Origin: Tricholoma matsutake | Lineage: Eukaryota > Basidiomycota > Agaricomycetes > Agaricales > Tricholomataceae | Assembly: GCA_026075535.2 (NCBI GenBank) | Contig: AP026543.1 | Location: forward strand, 992,001-1,056,000 | Length of the DNA: 64,000 bases | Reading direction: 5' to 3' | Part shown: one piece after another, positions 24,718 to 37,250 of the stretch | How the letters are laid out: the number at the start of each line of letters is the position of its first letter | Position numbering within the stretch: the first letter of the stretch is position 1 | Position numbers and translations under genes: made by a program | Notes under the pieces: generated by a model | The model's input: only the letters and a program-made list of their open reading frames with translations | What the model was told of the DNA's origin: nothing | Database searches by the model: none

Positions 24718-26458
24718 TCAGTTGAAACATCTCTCAAAGTCTCCAGAGCCATCACTTTGGGCGTACGCCTGGCTTTCCACGAATGCTCCCAGTTCACACA
24801 TCCCATCTCCATTAGCCCCACAGAACCGCAAAGGCTGCAAAGCATCATTGACAAATATCCTCACATATTCCTCTTGCCCGCAGAGCACTTTCTCCGTGAC
24901 CATTTGGGCAGAGAAAGGGACCAATTGCGATGCAAGCCAATTTCTACTTGGGTCAGGTAACGATGGGTCGGGCGCCTTTGCTTGAGGGAATAAGCCAATG
25001 GCAGAGTAGATGGCGATCATCTGATTGTCGTGTGAAAAATCTGCATAAATGCTACGATTCAGAGGGAAGGTGATGGGGGACGAGGTCAATGTGTGATTGG
25101 TTTGTGTGTGATCCCGGACAGGCTTCCCAGTCAAGCGAGCAATGAGCTCATTAACGTAACCCACGCCTTGAACACGTCCAAGAAGCTGGCCGTATCTATG
25201 TACGATAAGGAACATATTTAGTAAATCTTCGGAAAAGTTCTGATAAACGAACCCAGTATTGTAATACTTGTCAAGGTCGCCCGAATACTCGAATTGCTCA
25301 AATTCGGCATCACTGAACAATGCGCAGAATTTACTGAACGATTCCTTATATACGCTCTCAAATGGACAAAGTGACATGAGCCTATAGACATCGGCAGAGG
25401 CTAGATTAGCTCCGGGGACTTGACGATTGAGTCGAGCAGCAATGGGGGGTGCGTAGATGGACAACCACTCTTCTGTTTGTAAATCCGAATCGCCTGCATT
25501 CGGGCAGTCGTTATGAAGAGTATCATTGAGCTACAATGTGATTCGTTAGCGGAGGGTAGATGAACACCAATAACCTGTTGACCTTGGCATTCAAAATTAC
25601 TGATAGCTTGGGGTTGTATACTTGGCGATTCGCAATTGAAAAGCCTGAAATAGACTATATTCGTAGGCAAAACGTGTAATTTTGGGGCAACACACCTGCT
25701 GTCCAATTAGCCGCAGACTGGACAACTCTTTTAGAGCTTGATGCCCTCACGAAAGGCAAATTGTCGAGATCAACTAAATCAGAATATCGATTATAGTGCA
25801 CTCTTCCCGCTTGCTGGGCCCTAGTTCCCTTAAACACCGTTGACATAGGTCGCAACAGTAAACGCACTCGTGGGCACCGAACGCGACAAGATCATCCTCG
25901 CCTAATTCGTATCTGTAAGTCCTCAGGAATACCACTCGCGGGTCGGTATAGTTTGCCGCAGTTAACAACTTGGATACGGCATTTCTGATGCCGACCGAAG
26001 CTCCAGAAGTGGGGAATCTCGCACCATGTCGCTGAAGCTGCAATAACTTGATTAGAACCTGCAATATTGGTCATGCCGAATGAGCGGATTCATACGATAT
26101 TTGCCTGTGAATGAGTCAACCAAGTACTTCAGAGTTAGAGGGATACTCATACTTGAATAACTTTGCAGTGCCGAGGTGGGCCTTCGTATATTTTCACAGG
26201 GAAAAAAGGAGAATATTGGGCCCACGACGTTTGGGGTTGAAATCGACCAGGTATAGCATGACCTAAAGAATTTGACCAGCTATACGTCCCTGAAAACAGA
26301 GCACGGGTAGACAAGACGAAGACGGCAGCGAAAAGTGCCAGAAATCCCATGATAAGAGTTCTTGAATGTTGATAGCTGTAGCGTTCCACAGATAAAGCAG
26401 ACTCAGGTTTGGTAAAGCTCTTGGCTTCGCCATCATAGAAGCGTGAAAGGGGCTGCAT
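24718..26458 (-). CDS. Histidine-acid phytase, basidiomycete type, N-terminal membrane anchor
   Basis: Releases phosphate from phytate; characterised basidiomycete relatives are 6-phytases. Seven exons (coding order): 26458-26153, 26104-26096, 26037-25868, 25820-25696, 25644-25583, 25530-25253, 25195-24718, giving 475 aa. The catalytic RHGARFP is at about residues 108-114 and the proton-donor HD (SHDNQM) at about 372-373. DNLPFVRASSS, NWTAGFS, CPNAG, VQGVGYVNELIARLT and the Cys-rich tail ending DFERCFN match the family. Exon 2 is only 9 nt (GCAAATATC, Ala-Asn-Ile) and restores the conserved stretch before RHGAR. The sixth intron (25196-25252) stays open in frame, but family alignment requires its removal. 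Residues 34-50 (TLIMGFLALFAAVFVLS) form a membrane helix after about 33 residues without a signal peptide: a type II anchor. An in-frame ATG at 26497 is possible; the fifth donor (GTCAAC) is atypical. Confidence 0.88.
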
Positions 26459-26902
26459 TGCAGTTCTGAAAGGCAATGGTACAACCCAGTTATACAATGC
26501 TTGTCATCAGTGCAGTAGGGTGCAGTAGGGTAGTGCCGGTGAGGAACAGAGTGTCGGTCGCAGCATGCTAGTAGGGGGCACGTTTGTTGGACAACGTGTG
26601 ATTTCCTCATTGGTATGGTCGCATCACATGACAGGCGCGAACTGGCACAGTCACGTGCTTTGGGATGAGTAGCTACTGGCATCGCACGCGGTCAATTGCA
26701 AGATGCCTCTATCAAGGGGCTGGCAGAACGGGAAAATTACATATCCTCTCAGTTTTTTTTTCAGCACCCATTTGAACTTCCCCCTCCTCCTATATATGGT
26801 AATTTTGGTCATGTGTACATGTTTTCTGAGAAGAATTTGTTGAGATTTTGTGCAAATGGGCCTCACAGCCCTCATGTGGCCACAATACATAATAGATATG
26901 GA
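26459..26902. other. Intergenic, phytase 5' flank
   Basis: Promoter side of the phytase up to the target duplication of the Copia element. gtgcagtaggg is directly duplicated at about 26511-26530. No confident TATA box. Confidence 0.4.
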
Positions 26903-26907
26903 TGACA

Positions 26908-27275
26908 TGTTGGAATACAAGACGATATCGGCCTTCCCATGACATGTCACCACATTGACTCCCCCTTGCAGTGCCACTTGTTGTCTACATCCATTGACAT
27001 TCCTGTGACTCATTTAGATACTTCTTGCTACACCCTTTGCCCTCATCTTCTCTATGCACCCCTTCCCAAGTCTTGTTGACATGTTTATGTACATAGTCAT
27101 AGTTGGTCTTATACATCGCACCCCATCTTGCTACCTCAGTTGTTTGCCCATGAAACACTGAGGTATAGTGCTTACTCTTGTTTTCATATCCTTTACTCAC
27201 TCTGTACATAATGTATTCTTTCAGGTATATTGATATACAGTTGTTTGCCCATGAAACACTGAGCTTATTCTTTCA
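26908..27275 (+). repeat. 5' LTR of outer Copia
   Basis: Starts tgttggaataca and ends tttca just before the PBS. It differs from the 3' LTR by several substitutions, mostly CG/TG/CA exchanges (gacgatatcg here, gacaatatcg there). Confidence 0.93.
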
Positions 27276-27287
27276 GGTTATGGGCCC
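27276..27287 (+). promoter_or_regulatory. Primer binding site, half-tRNA(iMet) type
   Basis: ggttatgggccc directly follows the LTR. It is complementary to the anticodon arm of initiator Met tRNA (tgggcccataacc), the site used by Drosophila copia with a cleaved 5' half-tRNA as primer. Confidence 0.85.
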
Positions 27288-29091
27288 TGCACTAGCTAAC
27301 TAAATCAGAATCTGCTTCAAGACCACACCATGAACTCACCATGTCTGCCACATTGACCACTGATATCCTTCCCTCCTCTGTGCCTAAGCTTATGCCAACA
27401 GGTGTGAACTGGACAGTGTTCTCCATCTGTTTTGAGGAGGTGATTGAGGCCAAGGGATTGTGGGGCCACTTTGATGGTACAACCCTGCAACCAGTTCTGG
27501 CAGTGTCCCCCCCAACACAAACAGAATCTGATGAGATGGCCAAATGGGATCATGATGAGAAGACCATGAAGGCCTTGCTCACACACTGGATCCCTGACTC
27601 AACCCTCATTTGCATCCATGCAAAGTCCCTGTTGAAGGACTGCTGGGACCTGATCACAATGGAGTACACACAAAAGGGAGCCTTCACACAGGCAGACCTT
27701 TGCAGACAGTTCATGGAGTCACGATGTCCAGAGAAAGGCAGTATCCGGGAGCTCCTCGATAGCCTGCAAGTAAAGCAGGAAGAGTTAGCCATGTACGGTG
27801 TGACCATTGAAGAGAAAGATTACCATTCCACCATCATCTCTTCGCTCCCAGTCCACCTCTCCAACTTTGCATTGACTCTCCTCACCAATGCATGACTGTA
27901 TGCCACTACCAAGACTGTTGATCCAGATGAGCTAATTGCACTCATTTCAGAGGAGTCAGACTGGAATGTTGCTCACTGCTCATGTTGAGGTAGTAGATCC
28001 TCCAAGGATGTCAAAGATGAGGCTAATAACTGTGTCATCAAGTAAACAGGACAAGAAGAAGTGCTGTTGGAACTGTGGTGAGGAGGGACACTTCAAGCAC
28101 CAGTGCAAAAAGTCCATCAAGGACTCCGATAAAAAAGGGGATGGCAGCAAAAAGAAGGACAATCCCAAGAAGAAAAGTGGGTCTGCAAATGCTGCTCAGG
28201 AGTCAGGATCTGAAAGTGATGAAGCTTTTGCCACCTTCAATGTGGAAGACATCAATTCTGGAGATGAGTCAGACTGGTTCCTCATGAGTGAGCCAGGGGA
28301 GAGTCCTGCACCTGATAGTGATTGGTTCACAGAGGCTGAGGATTTAGGAGAAGGCAGTGACACTGAGGAGTTATCTGGGATCAGTAGCGATGAGTGCAGC
28401 TCATGTTCTGACATAGACACAGACTCAGCTGGCTTAGAGGAATGCCTCATAACTGGAGCTGAAATTGTCAGAGAGATGCAAGCCAAAATCTATGACTCAG
28501 TGTGCACCAGTCATATCACGCTGTACCACAGTGCCATGCAAAATTTTGTTGAAATTCCCCCTGAACCATTCTGAGCTGTCAACAAGCAAAGTTTTAAAGC
28601 TATAGGGAAAGGCAAGATGGTAATCAATGTCCCAGATGGAGCCAATATCTTGCAGCTGAAGATTATAGAGGTACTCTACTCTCCAGAGGTTGGTTACACC
28701 TTGGTGTCTGTTGGGTGACTCAATGACTGTGGCTTTACTGTCACATTTGGCAGTGAAAAGTGCAAAATCATGGGACAAGATGGTACTCACATCGGAGAGT
28801 TCCCAAAGGTTGGGTGGCTGTATCATGTAACACATGAGGCAGAGTCAGCAAATGTAGCTATAGATACACTAGCCCTGGACCTGTTCCACCATCATATGGG
28901 CCATATTTCACCTGACATTGCCAAGAGGCTTGTCCAAAATGGTTTTGTGACTGGCATGAAGCTTAAGTCAAGCACCGATGGCACCCCATTCTTTTGTGAG
29001 TTGTGTGTGTATGCCAAAGCCACACAAAAGCCTATTGCAAAGAAATGACAGGGCAAGTGTGCCACTGAGATTGGTGGAATGATCCACAGTG

Positions 29092-29436
29092 TGTAGAAAG
29101 TGAATCCTAGTATAAACAACTCAGTCTCTGGATAAGTGACTTTATTAATCCATACTATACCTAGCATAAACAACTGTTGTAGTAGAGTAAGTATGCATCA
29201 ATAAATATGTATAGTAAATATAGCTCACCTCAGTCTCTGGATAAGTGACTGAGGTGATAAAGTAAACTACTGAAGAGATATATACATGTAATGCATAACA
29301 AAAGGATGTGTGTCAAAGGAAAAGAGACAAGGGGAAACTTAAACATGAGCTGACCACGCAGATCAAAGGGAATGCTAAAATAGCACACACATCAAACACA
29401 TCAAAAGCATTATGGACTCACGGTGCAATTCCAACA
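29092..29436 (-). repeat. 3' LTR of inner Copia
   Basis: In element orientation it starts TGTTGGAATTGCACC and ends TTTCTACA; 345 bp, nearly identical to the copy at 34625-34969. The adjoining purine tract GGTGAGGAGGAG (complement of 29437-29448) marks the 3' side. Confidence 0.95.
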
Positions 29437-29479
29437 CTCCTCCTCACCGTGAATACACTCCTCCTCGCATGGAATCCCA

Positions 29480-30580
29480 CTAACGAAGGCCAAGAGATGC
29501 ACGAAGGACAGTGAAATGTTTAGGTTCCAGGGCTTTAGTAAACATGTCGGCTACATTGTCACGGGTGTGGATGTAAGTGATAGCTAGGTTGCCCGACTGT
29601 ACATGCTTGCATAGGAAATGATATTTGATGTCGATGTGCTTAATGCATGAATGAAGTAAAGGGTCCTCGGATAATGTCTTCATAGCATTGTTGTTGCAGA
29701 GGATGGTAGTAGGTGAGTTTTGATGAAAATCAATAGTGCGTAGTAGCATATGCAACCACACGCATTCCTTTGCGGTCTCAAATGCTGCTATGTATTCTGC
29801 TTCACAGATGGAAGCTGCCACTACCTTCTGTTTACGTGCTGCCCAAGACACTGTGCCTGAGCCAAGAGAGCACATGTATCCCCCAACGCTGCAACGAGTG
29901 TCATGGCAATTAGCCCAGTCAGAGTCACTATAGGCGTGCAGGAGAATGGGGTTCTGTCCGCCCAGATAAAGCTTCAAGTCCCTAGTTCCCTTTAGATAAT
30001 GTACTAGCCATATAGCAGCACTCCAGTGTTCTAAGGAGTACGAATCAAGGTATTGAGAGAGCTGTTGTACTGCATAAGAAATGTTGGGATGCGTAGATAT
30101 TGCCAAGTACAATAAGCATCCGACAAGAGAGCGGTAGGGAAGCTTGGCCAGGGCGTTCCTGGCATCCTGGGACATACATTGCAGATTGGAGCACTGTAGT
30201 TTCGAACCAGGGTCCAATGGGGCAGAAACGGGGTGTGCTTCTTTCTGACCAAACTGGTCCACTATTTTGTCAATAAGAGCAGTCTGTGAAAGTGCAACAG
30301 TATGCATGTCTCGGTCCCATGAGACAGCAATACCCATAATAAAACGTGCCATCCCCAATTTGGAGATAGTCCATACTTCGCGCATCTGGTTCTTGAAGCG
30401 CTCGTTTTCGTCCTTGGAGTCAGCAATGGTTAAATAGTTGTCGACATGGACAGCAGCGATAATTGTACCAGTGTCAGTTTTATGGTAATAGATACAGGAC
30501 TCGCACGAGAGGTGGGTGAATCCCCAATTTAGCATCTGTGCATTAAGGGTCTGATTCCAAATGTGCCCACTCTGTTTCAT
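29480..30580 (-). pseudogene. RT C-terminus and RNase H of inner Copia
   Basis: 366 open codons from GMKQSG to KHFTVLRASLGLR. The RT active site reads HVDN where HVDD/YVDD is required. RNase H motifs are present: HAYSDSDWANC, CEAEYIAAFETAKE, CNNNAMKTLSEDP, HIDIKYHFL, DNVADMFTKAL. The N-terminal RT part lies across the solo LTR at 31030-31330. Confidence 0.93.
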
Positions 30581-30597
30581 ACCACATAAGCTGTGCT

Positions 30598-31023
30598 TAT
30601 AAGGGCAACCTCAGCCTCTAGCAAAGGGAAATCCGAAGTTAAAATTATGCTACATAATACAGGGATTGGGGGCGCACCTAGCAAAGGGAAATCCAAAGAG
30701 AAAACTCTAAGGATCCCCTTGCTGATGCCCAGTATATGTGAAGACAACAAAAATCAAATATAACCTAAAAATAGAAAAAGGCAGAGATAGGCGGATCAAG
30801 GCTGCTGAATGACATCATACCAAGGGGTATGTGTTGGAAGGGGTACTCCGCCTCTAAATATAAAAGTGTCAACATGTACAAACATGATAGCAAGGGAAAA
30901 TTAGTAATAAAATCCGGAAAAATCATAGAAAATGAAGAATAGAAGGAAATGAGGTGGGGAAAAATATAGGACGAACATAAAAAATAGGAAAAACACACAG
31001 GGCACCTCCCTAGTCCCCTTACA
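30598..31023 (-). mobile_element. Solo LTR of Gypsy-1 inside the inner Copia RT
   Basis: 426 bp from tataagggca to cccttaca (TGTAAGGGG...TGCCCTTATA in LTR orientation), flanked by gtgct at 30593-30597 and 31024-31028. Nearly identical to the two 426-bp LTRs of the element at 44953-47915. Solo LTRs arise by recombination between the two LTRs of a full element. Confidence 0.96.
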
Positions 31024-33525
31024 GTGCTGTAGTTGCCAAACCCAGTCCTCCTTGCCCTGCTCCTCAAAACCAGCAGGCTGCTGCATATATTGAATTTCAT
31101 CATCCGGAAGTAAGCCATAAAGAAAGGCCGTCTTTATGTCAACCTGTTGTGCATCCCAGCCAAGTGAGGCGGCTATGTGTAAGAGAATCTGCCATGATTC
31201 CATGCACACAGTTGGTGAGGTAGTTTTGGTGTAGTCCCTGCCATAAATTTGTTCATTTCCTCTGAAGACTAGGCGTACCTTCCATCTAATAGGGGTACCC
31301 ACCTCATTGCGCTTAATGTGGAAAATTGGTCTCCCATGCCTAATATGTGGAACCTCTGACCTAGGTATTAGTTTGTATACCCCCATTTCTTTCAATGAGT
31401 TCAATTCCTCCAGATATCCACGCTCCCATTGCATTGCATCAACAGATCTTCTGGCTTCATCCCATGTTTTTGGCTCATCCTCAAATTGAAGTGACTCTGG
31501 ATCAAAATCTCCCATTTCCGAGATCAGGGCCTGAAATTGATGCACTTGATCGCCCAAATCAAGATTATGAAATGATTGTTGGAGTTCTTCCATGACATCA
31601 CAATCATGATCGGAGGATTGATCTGTAATGTGATCCAATCGTGCAGCCACAATAGCAGCCCGATGCTCCCGCCGTGCCTCCTTTACACGCGCAGCGCTCT
31701 CCAAGGATTCTTGCACTGCAGCCGCTGTTCTAGTAATAGCAGGGCCACCATTGGGGTTTTTGTCTGTGGGTATTAGAACACGGGTAGATCGATGAATAGG
31801 CTGGGCAATGGGTGGCGGTGGCAGTGTCGTGAGACTATTAGAGGGTGCATCAGGGAGAGTGAATTCATGAGAAGACTCAACATCATCGTCTTGCTGTAAA
31901 ATAGGACCAAGGAATGTGGGTAGACTACCACTGGACCCAATATTATCATCCTCCCCTAATTCATCGATTGAAGGTGGTGAATAGCCTTCATGGCTCTCAA
32001 GAAAGCGGACATGATATGAAATATGAACCTTATGCATTGCGCGGTTATAACAGCGATATGCTTTTGATTTTGGCTTGTAGCCTATCAAGACACATTTGAT
32101 GGATCGTTCAAGTATCTTGGGATTATCCTTTCCTGGGATAAGCACAAACACCCTGCAACCTATCTCGTGAAGATAAGAATAATCAGGTTTTCTCTTGTAC
32201 CATAATTCCCAGGGCATTAGGCTTGCTAGTGAACGGGTCGTAGTCTTGGCATGCAAGTGGGCAGCTGTGAGGTAGAACTCATCCCACAAATAAGCTGGCA
32301 GACCAGCATATATTTGCATAGTGCGCGCTTTAGCCATAAGTGTCCTATGCATTCGCTCAACATGGCCTATGTGAGCCGAGGTGTGAGGTGCCGTGAAACG
32401 CTGATCAATACCATGAGTCTTCAACCACTCCTTCATTTCATGCGATTGAAGTTCACCATTATTGGTGATATAGGTCCCGACTTTGAGGCTGGTTTTGTTC
32501 TCCCAGGCAAGTTCCCAAGCTTTAAGTTCCGTGAAAGCATCATCTTTATTTTGCAATGGTATAGACCATGGGAATGAGGTGTAGTCATCTACTATATCCA
32601 TGATATAATGGTTCTCCGCACACAACATTACTGAATGTGGTCCAGATAGATCCACCCACACCTTTTCCAGCTTCCTTGTTGCCTTATGGCCTGGTCCCTC
32701 CTGATGTTTCTTGGGGACTGGAGACTTGGTCTGCTTGCCAAGGACACAGGAATCACATTTAGGTAATTTTTGCAATGAAGTGAGTGCCACACCAGTGAAA
32801 GCGCCCTTCGTGGCCATATCCCAGAGTGCCTGGTAATTTGCGTGACCCAGATGACAATGCCATGTCTTGAGAGTAGGGGTCTTGTGAACTGTTAGTGCGT
32901 GATCAGCCTGGGCTGATGCAATGTTGAGCATGTAAAGCTTTCTAGATATGTGCAATCCACGAGCTATGAAGGCCACAGAGGATTTATCAGTGAACCAGCA
33001 TGTGTTACTGTCAAAATGTGCAACAGCATTAGAGTCATCGGCCAGCATGCCCACTGAGATCAGCTGAACTGCTGATTTTGGGATGTAGAAGGCATTACGT
33101 AGAATAATTGATGCGCCCCGGGCTATTCTTAGCTGTATATCACCAACACCGACAGCATCAATAGATGAACCACCGACACCTCTGACAGAGCAAGGTGAAA
33201 TGGGTTGTAAGGTGAGGAAGTCAGACTTGTCAGGGGATATATGTACTGTAGCCCCAGAGTCAATAATAAAGGGGAGAGCATCTAAGGTAATGCATGAGCG
33301 ACAAGTCTGTGAAAGGGGTTCCACGGTGAGCGCATTGTCAGGGATGGGTGATGTATGGTGTTTCCAGTCCACTGTAGTGGTGAGCTCCTCCTCCACAGCA
33401 ACCCATCCTTCATATTCCAGTGCATTCAAAGGGTCTAAAGGCAGTGGGTCGTGAGCAAGCCTGGCAAACTGGTGCAGGTGGGGTAGGAATATCGGGGTCG
33501 ACCATGACAGTGAAGGCACGACCAT
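31024..33525 (-). pseudogene. Protease, integrase and RT N-terminus of inner Copia
   Basis: One open frame up to the solo LTR. Protease box FIIDSGATVHIS lies near 33261. Integrase has HCHLGH...CDSC, then VDLSGP (first Asp). The second Asp position reads YITNNGE, with Asn where RTDNGGE is usual; the Glu box is GHVERMHRTL. RT begins WKVRLVFRGNEQ and reaches QVDIKTAFLYG and YMQQPAGFE. It lacks a start of its own and is out of frame with gag. Confidence 0.93.
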
Positions 33526-34414
33526 TAATGTCCTTCACGGTAATAGGAACCTTTGTAGTGCCAGCCAGTAAGGATTTCTTCTCATGGGCAGCCCTGCAAG
33601 CAGCGATCGACTCCTTGAGTGATTTCCCAGCCATACCACCACCAGGTTTAATGCAATATTGTTTCATGTGGCCAGGTTTCCCACAGTTAGCGTTGGTGCA
33701 GATTGGTGCATTAGGGAGCTTGGAAGATTTGGACTGTGTGGTAAAAGTGGCATGGTTTTTGGAATCACCACGCTGATCATTCTCAAGTAATGATTGTTTG
33801 TTCTCCAGAAATAATTTGATATCTTTTGAGCCATATGGAGCTGAGAGGGAAGAAGCGGCAATATCTCATGAAATAATGGAGTGAGCATGTGGAAAATTAT
33901 CACTAAGAGAATTAAGGAGAGCGATGCAACAAAGAAGATCGGCCTGTATATCACCCATGGCAAAAGCGCGTTCAATTAACGCGCAAATCTTTTCTGCCAT
34001 CTTGGGGAGTGGTGTGTCCTTTGTACACTGGATGGAAAGTGCTTGTTGTAAGAGCTGGACCTGCCGAATGGGGCCTTCCTTCTGGTGACGGTCCTGGAGA
34101 ATTTTCCAGTTCACATCAGGGCCTACTTTAATGTCCAGGAATTTACACTCAGATGGAGAGACACTGGACGCGATAAATGCATATGTGAGGCAGGAATTCG
34201 CCTTCCAGTTGGCAAGCGCTCGGAGTTCGGTAGAAGTGGGCTCAGGTATTCTGCCCATAACATATTCATAAAGGCCGTTTAATGATAAAGCAATAATAAT
34301 CTCCTCGCACCATTCTTTGTAATTTGATTTAAGTTTGTTGAGCTTCTCCCCGGTATATTGCACAGAAAGTTTGATAGGGGAAACGGATGGGGGATCAACA
34401 GTATTGGTACCCAT
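33470..34414 (-). pseudogene. gag of inner Copia
   Basis: Starts MGTNTVDPPS at 34414. The gag core has TYAFIASSVSP and HQKEGPIRQVQLLQQ, and a zinc knuckle of spacing CX4CX4HX4C (CTNANC..HMKQYC) near 33660-33700. A single in-frame TGA lies at about 33864. Near 33470 the reading frame shifts to the pol frame, so at least two lesions separate it from function. Confidence 0.88.
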
Positions 34415-34613
34415 GATAGAAAACTGAGGTTAGTGGACGACGAGTGTGCAAAGGGAGATGAGAGAGACGCAATGGTAGAGCAGCCGGGTCCGTGAAAGAC
34501 AAAGGAATTGATCCAAGATCAAAAATGATTGGGGAAACGGATCAGAAGGTATGATGAAGCAGAACGTCGAGTGGCTAGGATACTTTCTCCCATTGTTCAA
34601 AGACGATGAGAAT

Positions 34614-34624
34614 GGCCCATAACC
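34614..34624 (-). promoter_or_regulatory. Primer binding site of inner Copia
   Basis: On the minus strand GGTTATGGGCC follows the 5' LTR directly: 11 bases matching the half-tRNA(iMet) site of the outer element. Confidence 0.82.
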
Positions 34625-34969
34625 TGTAGAAAGTGAATCCTAGTATAAACAACTCAGTCTCGGGATAAGTGACTTTATTAATCTGTACTATACCTAGTAT
34701 AAACAACTGTTGTAGTAGAGTAAGTACATGTCAATAAATATGTATAGTAAATATAGCTCACCTCAGTCTCTGGATAAGTGACTGAGGTGATAAAGTAAAC
34801 TACTGAAGATATATATATGTGTAATGCATAACAAAAGGATGTGTGTCAAAGGAAAAGAGACAAGGGGAAACTTAAACATGAGCCGACCACGCGGATCAAA
34901 GGGAATGCTAAAATAGCACACACATCAAACACATCAAAAGCGTTATGGACTCACGGTGCAATTCCAACA
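34625..34969 (-). repeat. 5' LTR of inner Copia
   Basis: 345 bp; TGTTGGAATTG...TTTCTACA on the minus strand. It differs from the 3' LTR at a handful of positions (for example tctcgggataag versus tctctggataag). Confidence 0.95.
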
Positions 34970-37250
34970 CAGTGACCTATGGGGACTGGCACCAGTTGAG
35001 ACAAAAGGTGGAAGGTGGTGCTATGTTACATACTCTGATGACCACACAAGCTTTACAAAACTCAATCTCCTCCAAAAGAAAAGTGAACAACCTGTTCCCT
35101 ACAAGAAAGTGGAGGGATGGTACGAGACTCAGCTCAGTGTGCACATCAAAGTCCTGCACTCTGATTCAGGCAGGGAGTATAAAGACAAAGAATTTATCAT
35201 GTACTTGAAGTCCTGGGGCACCGAGCAGAGGTTCACCATCCATGACACCCCAGAGCACAATGGCATTGCAGAGCATCAAAACTGGACCATTCTCAAGCAC
35301 ATCCAAGCTTTACTCCACATGAGTGGTCTCCCTAGGAACCTGTAGGAAGAAGCAGCCCACCACATTGTTTGGTTGATGAACAGGACATTGATGAAAGCTG
35401 TTGAGGGTATGACACCCTATGAGGCTCTCTTTGGCAAGAAGCCTGACTTGAGGAACATTTGTGAGTGGGGAGAGAAGGTGTGGGTTCATGTTGAGGAAGC
35501 TGGTGACAAGTTGGGTGGTCAGGTACAAGAGGGACATTGGGTGGGAGTGGATGAGAACAGCAATGAGTACCAAATCTATTGGCCCGACAAACAAACTGTC
35601 AGAATTGGGTGGAACATTTACTTTAATCCTAATTGCTCGCCAACCTCTCTTCTCAAGGGGGAGAATGCAGGGTTTGACAAGATGAAGGTTGATGAAATTG
35701 TGTGCAATGACAACACCACAGCAATGACAATGCCCCCCCATTGAAACACCTCCCAAATCCCATGATGCAGAGCTCAAAATGCCAACTGACACTCAACCAG
35801 AACCTGCCCAACACATTCGAAAACCAAGTGCAAGAGTCTGCACACTCCTTGGGGGACATGGTGTCACATCTGTACAACCATCTGACCCACTCCTCACCAC
35901 TGGTGTACAGCCACCTACTGTTGATGAAGAAGAGATGCCAAATCTTGTGGAGGTCAAGGATGATGATGATGAGCTAGAGGAATATTTGTTGGTAGCAGAC
36001 GTTAGTGAAGTCAATGCTTTAGATTCCTGAAATCTAGCAGAGGCAAAAAAATGGCCAGACTGGCTGCAATGTGAGGAAGGCATTCATGAGGAACTCACTA
36101 TGCTTGAGAAAACCAGAACATGGGAACTCATTGATCCTCCAGCCAGCACCAACATTGTAGGCTCCAAATGGGTGTTCCGAGCAAAGAAAGATGCAGTGGG
36201 TCATATTGCACACCACAAAGCACAACTCATTACTCAAGGCTTCTCACAGGTTCCTAGCATTGACTACTTCAACATCTTTGCCCCCATCGCCCAGCTTGCA
36301 TCAATACGAGCTGTTCTTGCCATTGCCACTGCTGAGGACCTCGAGCTCCATCAGATTGACATCAAAAGTGTATATCTCAATGGAGAGCTCACAGATCATG
36401 AGGTCATCTACATGGCCCAGCCACCTGGTTACCATGCACCAAACTTGAAGAGCAACATGTGCCATCTTCGAAAGACCCTCTATGGCCTCAAACAGTCCAG
36501 CTGTACAAGCTCAAGTTTTTGAGGTGCAAGGTCAACCAAGCTGTGTTTTTTTGTTGAAACAAGAGCTCATTGATCATCATCTTGGTGCATGTTGATGACT
36601 GCACCATTTCTGGATCATTGATGTATGTGGCACTCCCCACTCATCCCGACATAGCCTTTGCCATGCAAACAGTCTCATGTTTTTTGTCAAAACCTGGAAT
36701 TGCCCATTGGGATGCTGTCAAACACATTTTTTGTTATCTCAAGGGCAAAAAGGACTTCTGGCTCATCTTTGGCCATGAGAAGACCGACTTGAAGGGCTTT
36801 GCAGACACTGATGGGAACATGGCAGAGGATCGTTGCGCCATCTCTGGATATGCACTCATCATCAACAGAGGTGCTGTGTCCTGGTGCACTAAACACCAAG
36901 AGATCATCTCATTGTCAACCACCGAGAGCGAGTACATTGCCATCACACATGCAGCCAAAGAGATCCTTTGGATGCAGTCACTCTTTGAACAGGTTTTTGG
37001 CACCAAACTCAACCTGACCACACTCCTTTCCAACAACCAATCTGCCATCGCACTCACCCAAGATCACCAGTACCATGCTCAAACAGAACACATCAACATA
37101 TGCTACCATGTCATCCACTGGATAGTTGAGGACAATGCAATCAAACTTGTCTATTGTCCTACCAAAGACATGACTGCTGATGTGCTTACCAAGGCTCTCC
37201 CATCCCCCAAAGCAAGGCACTTTGCATCACAATTTGGCCTCTTGCCATCT

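Larger units (their letters stand above)
29087..34974 (-). mobile_element. Inner Copia retrotransposon (with target duplication), minus strand
   Basis: The element spans 29092-34969 and is flanked by cagtg at 29087-29091 and 34970-34974. Both LTRs are 345 bp. Gag and pol run on the minus strand in Copia order. Its RT is interrupted by a solo Gypsy LTR. It is a different Copia family from its host, and related to the fragment at about 50024-50601. Confidence 0.96.
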
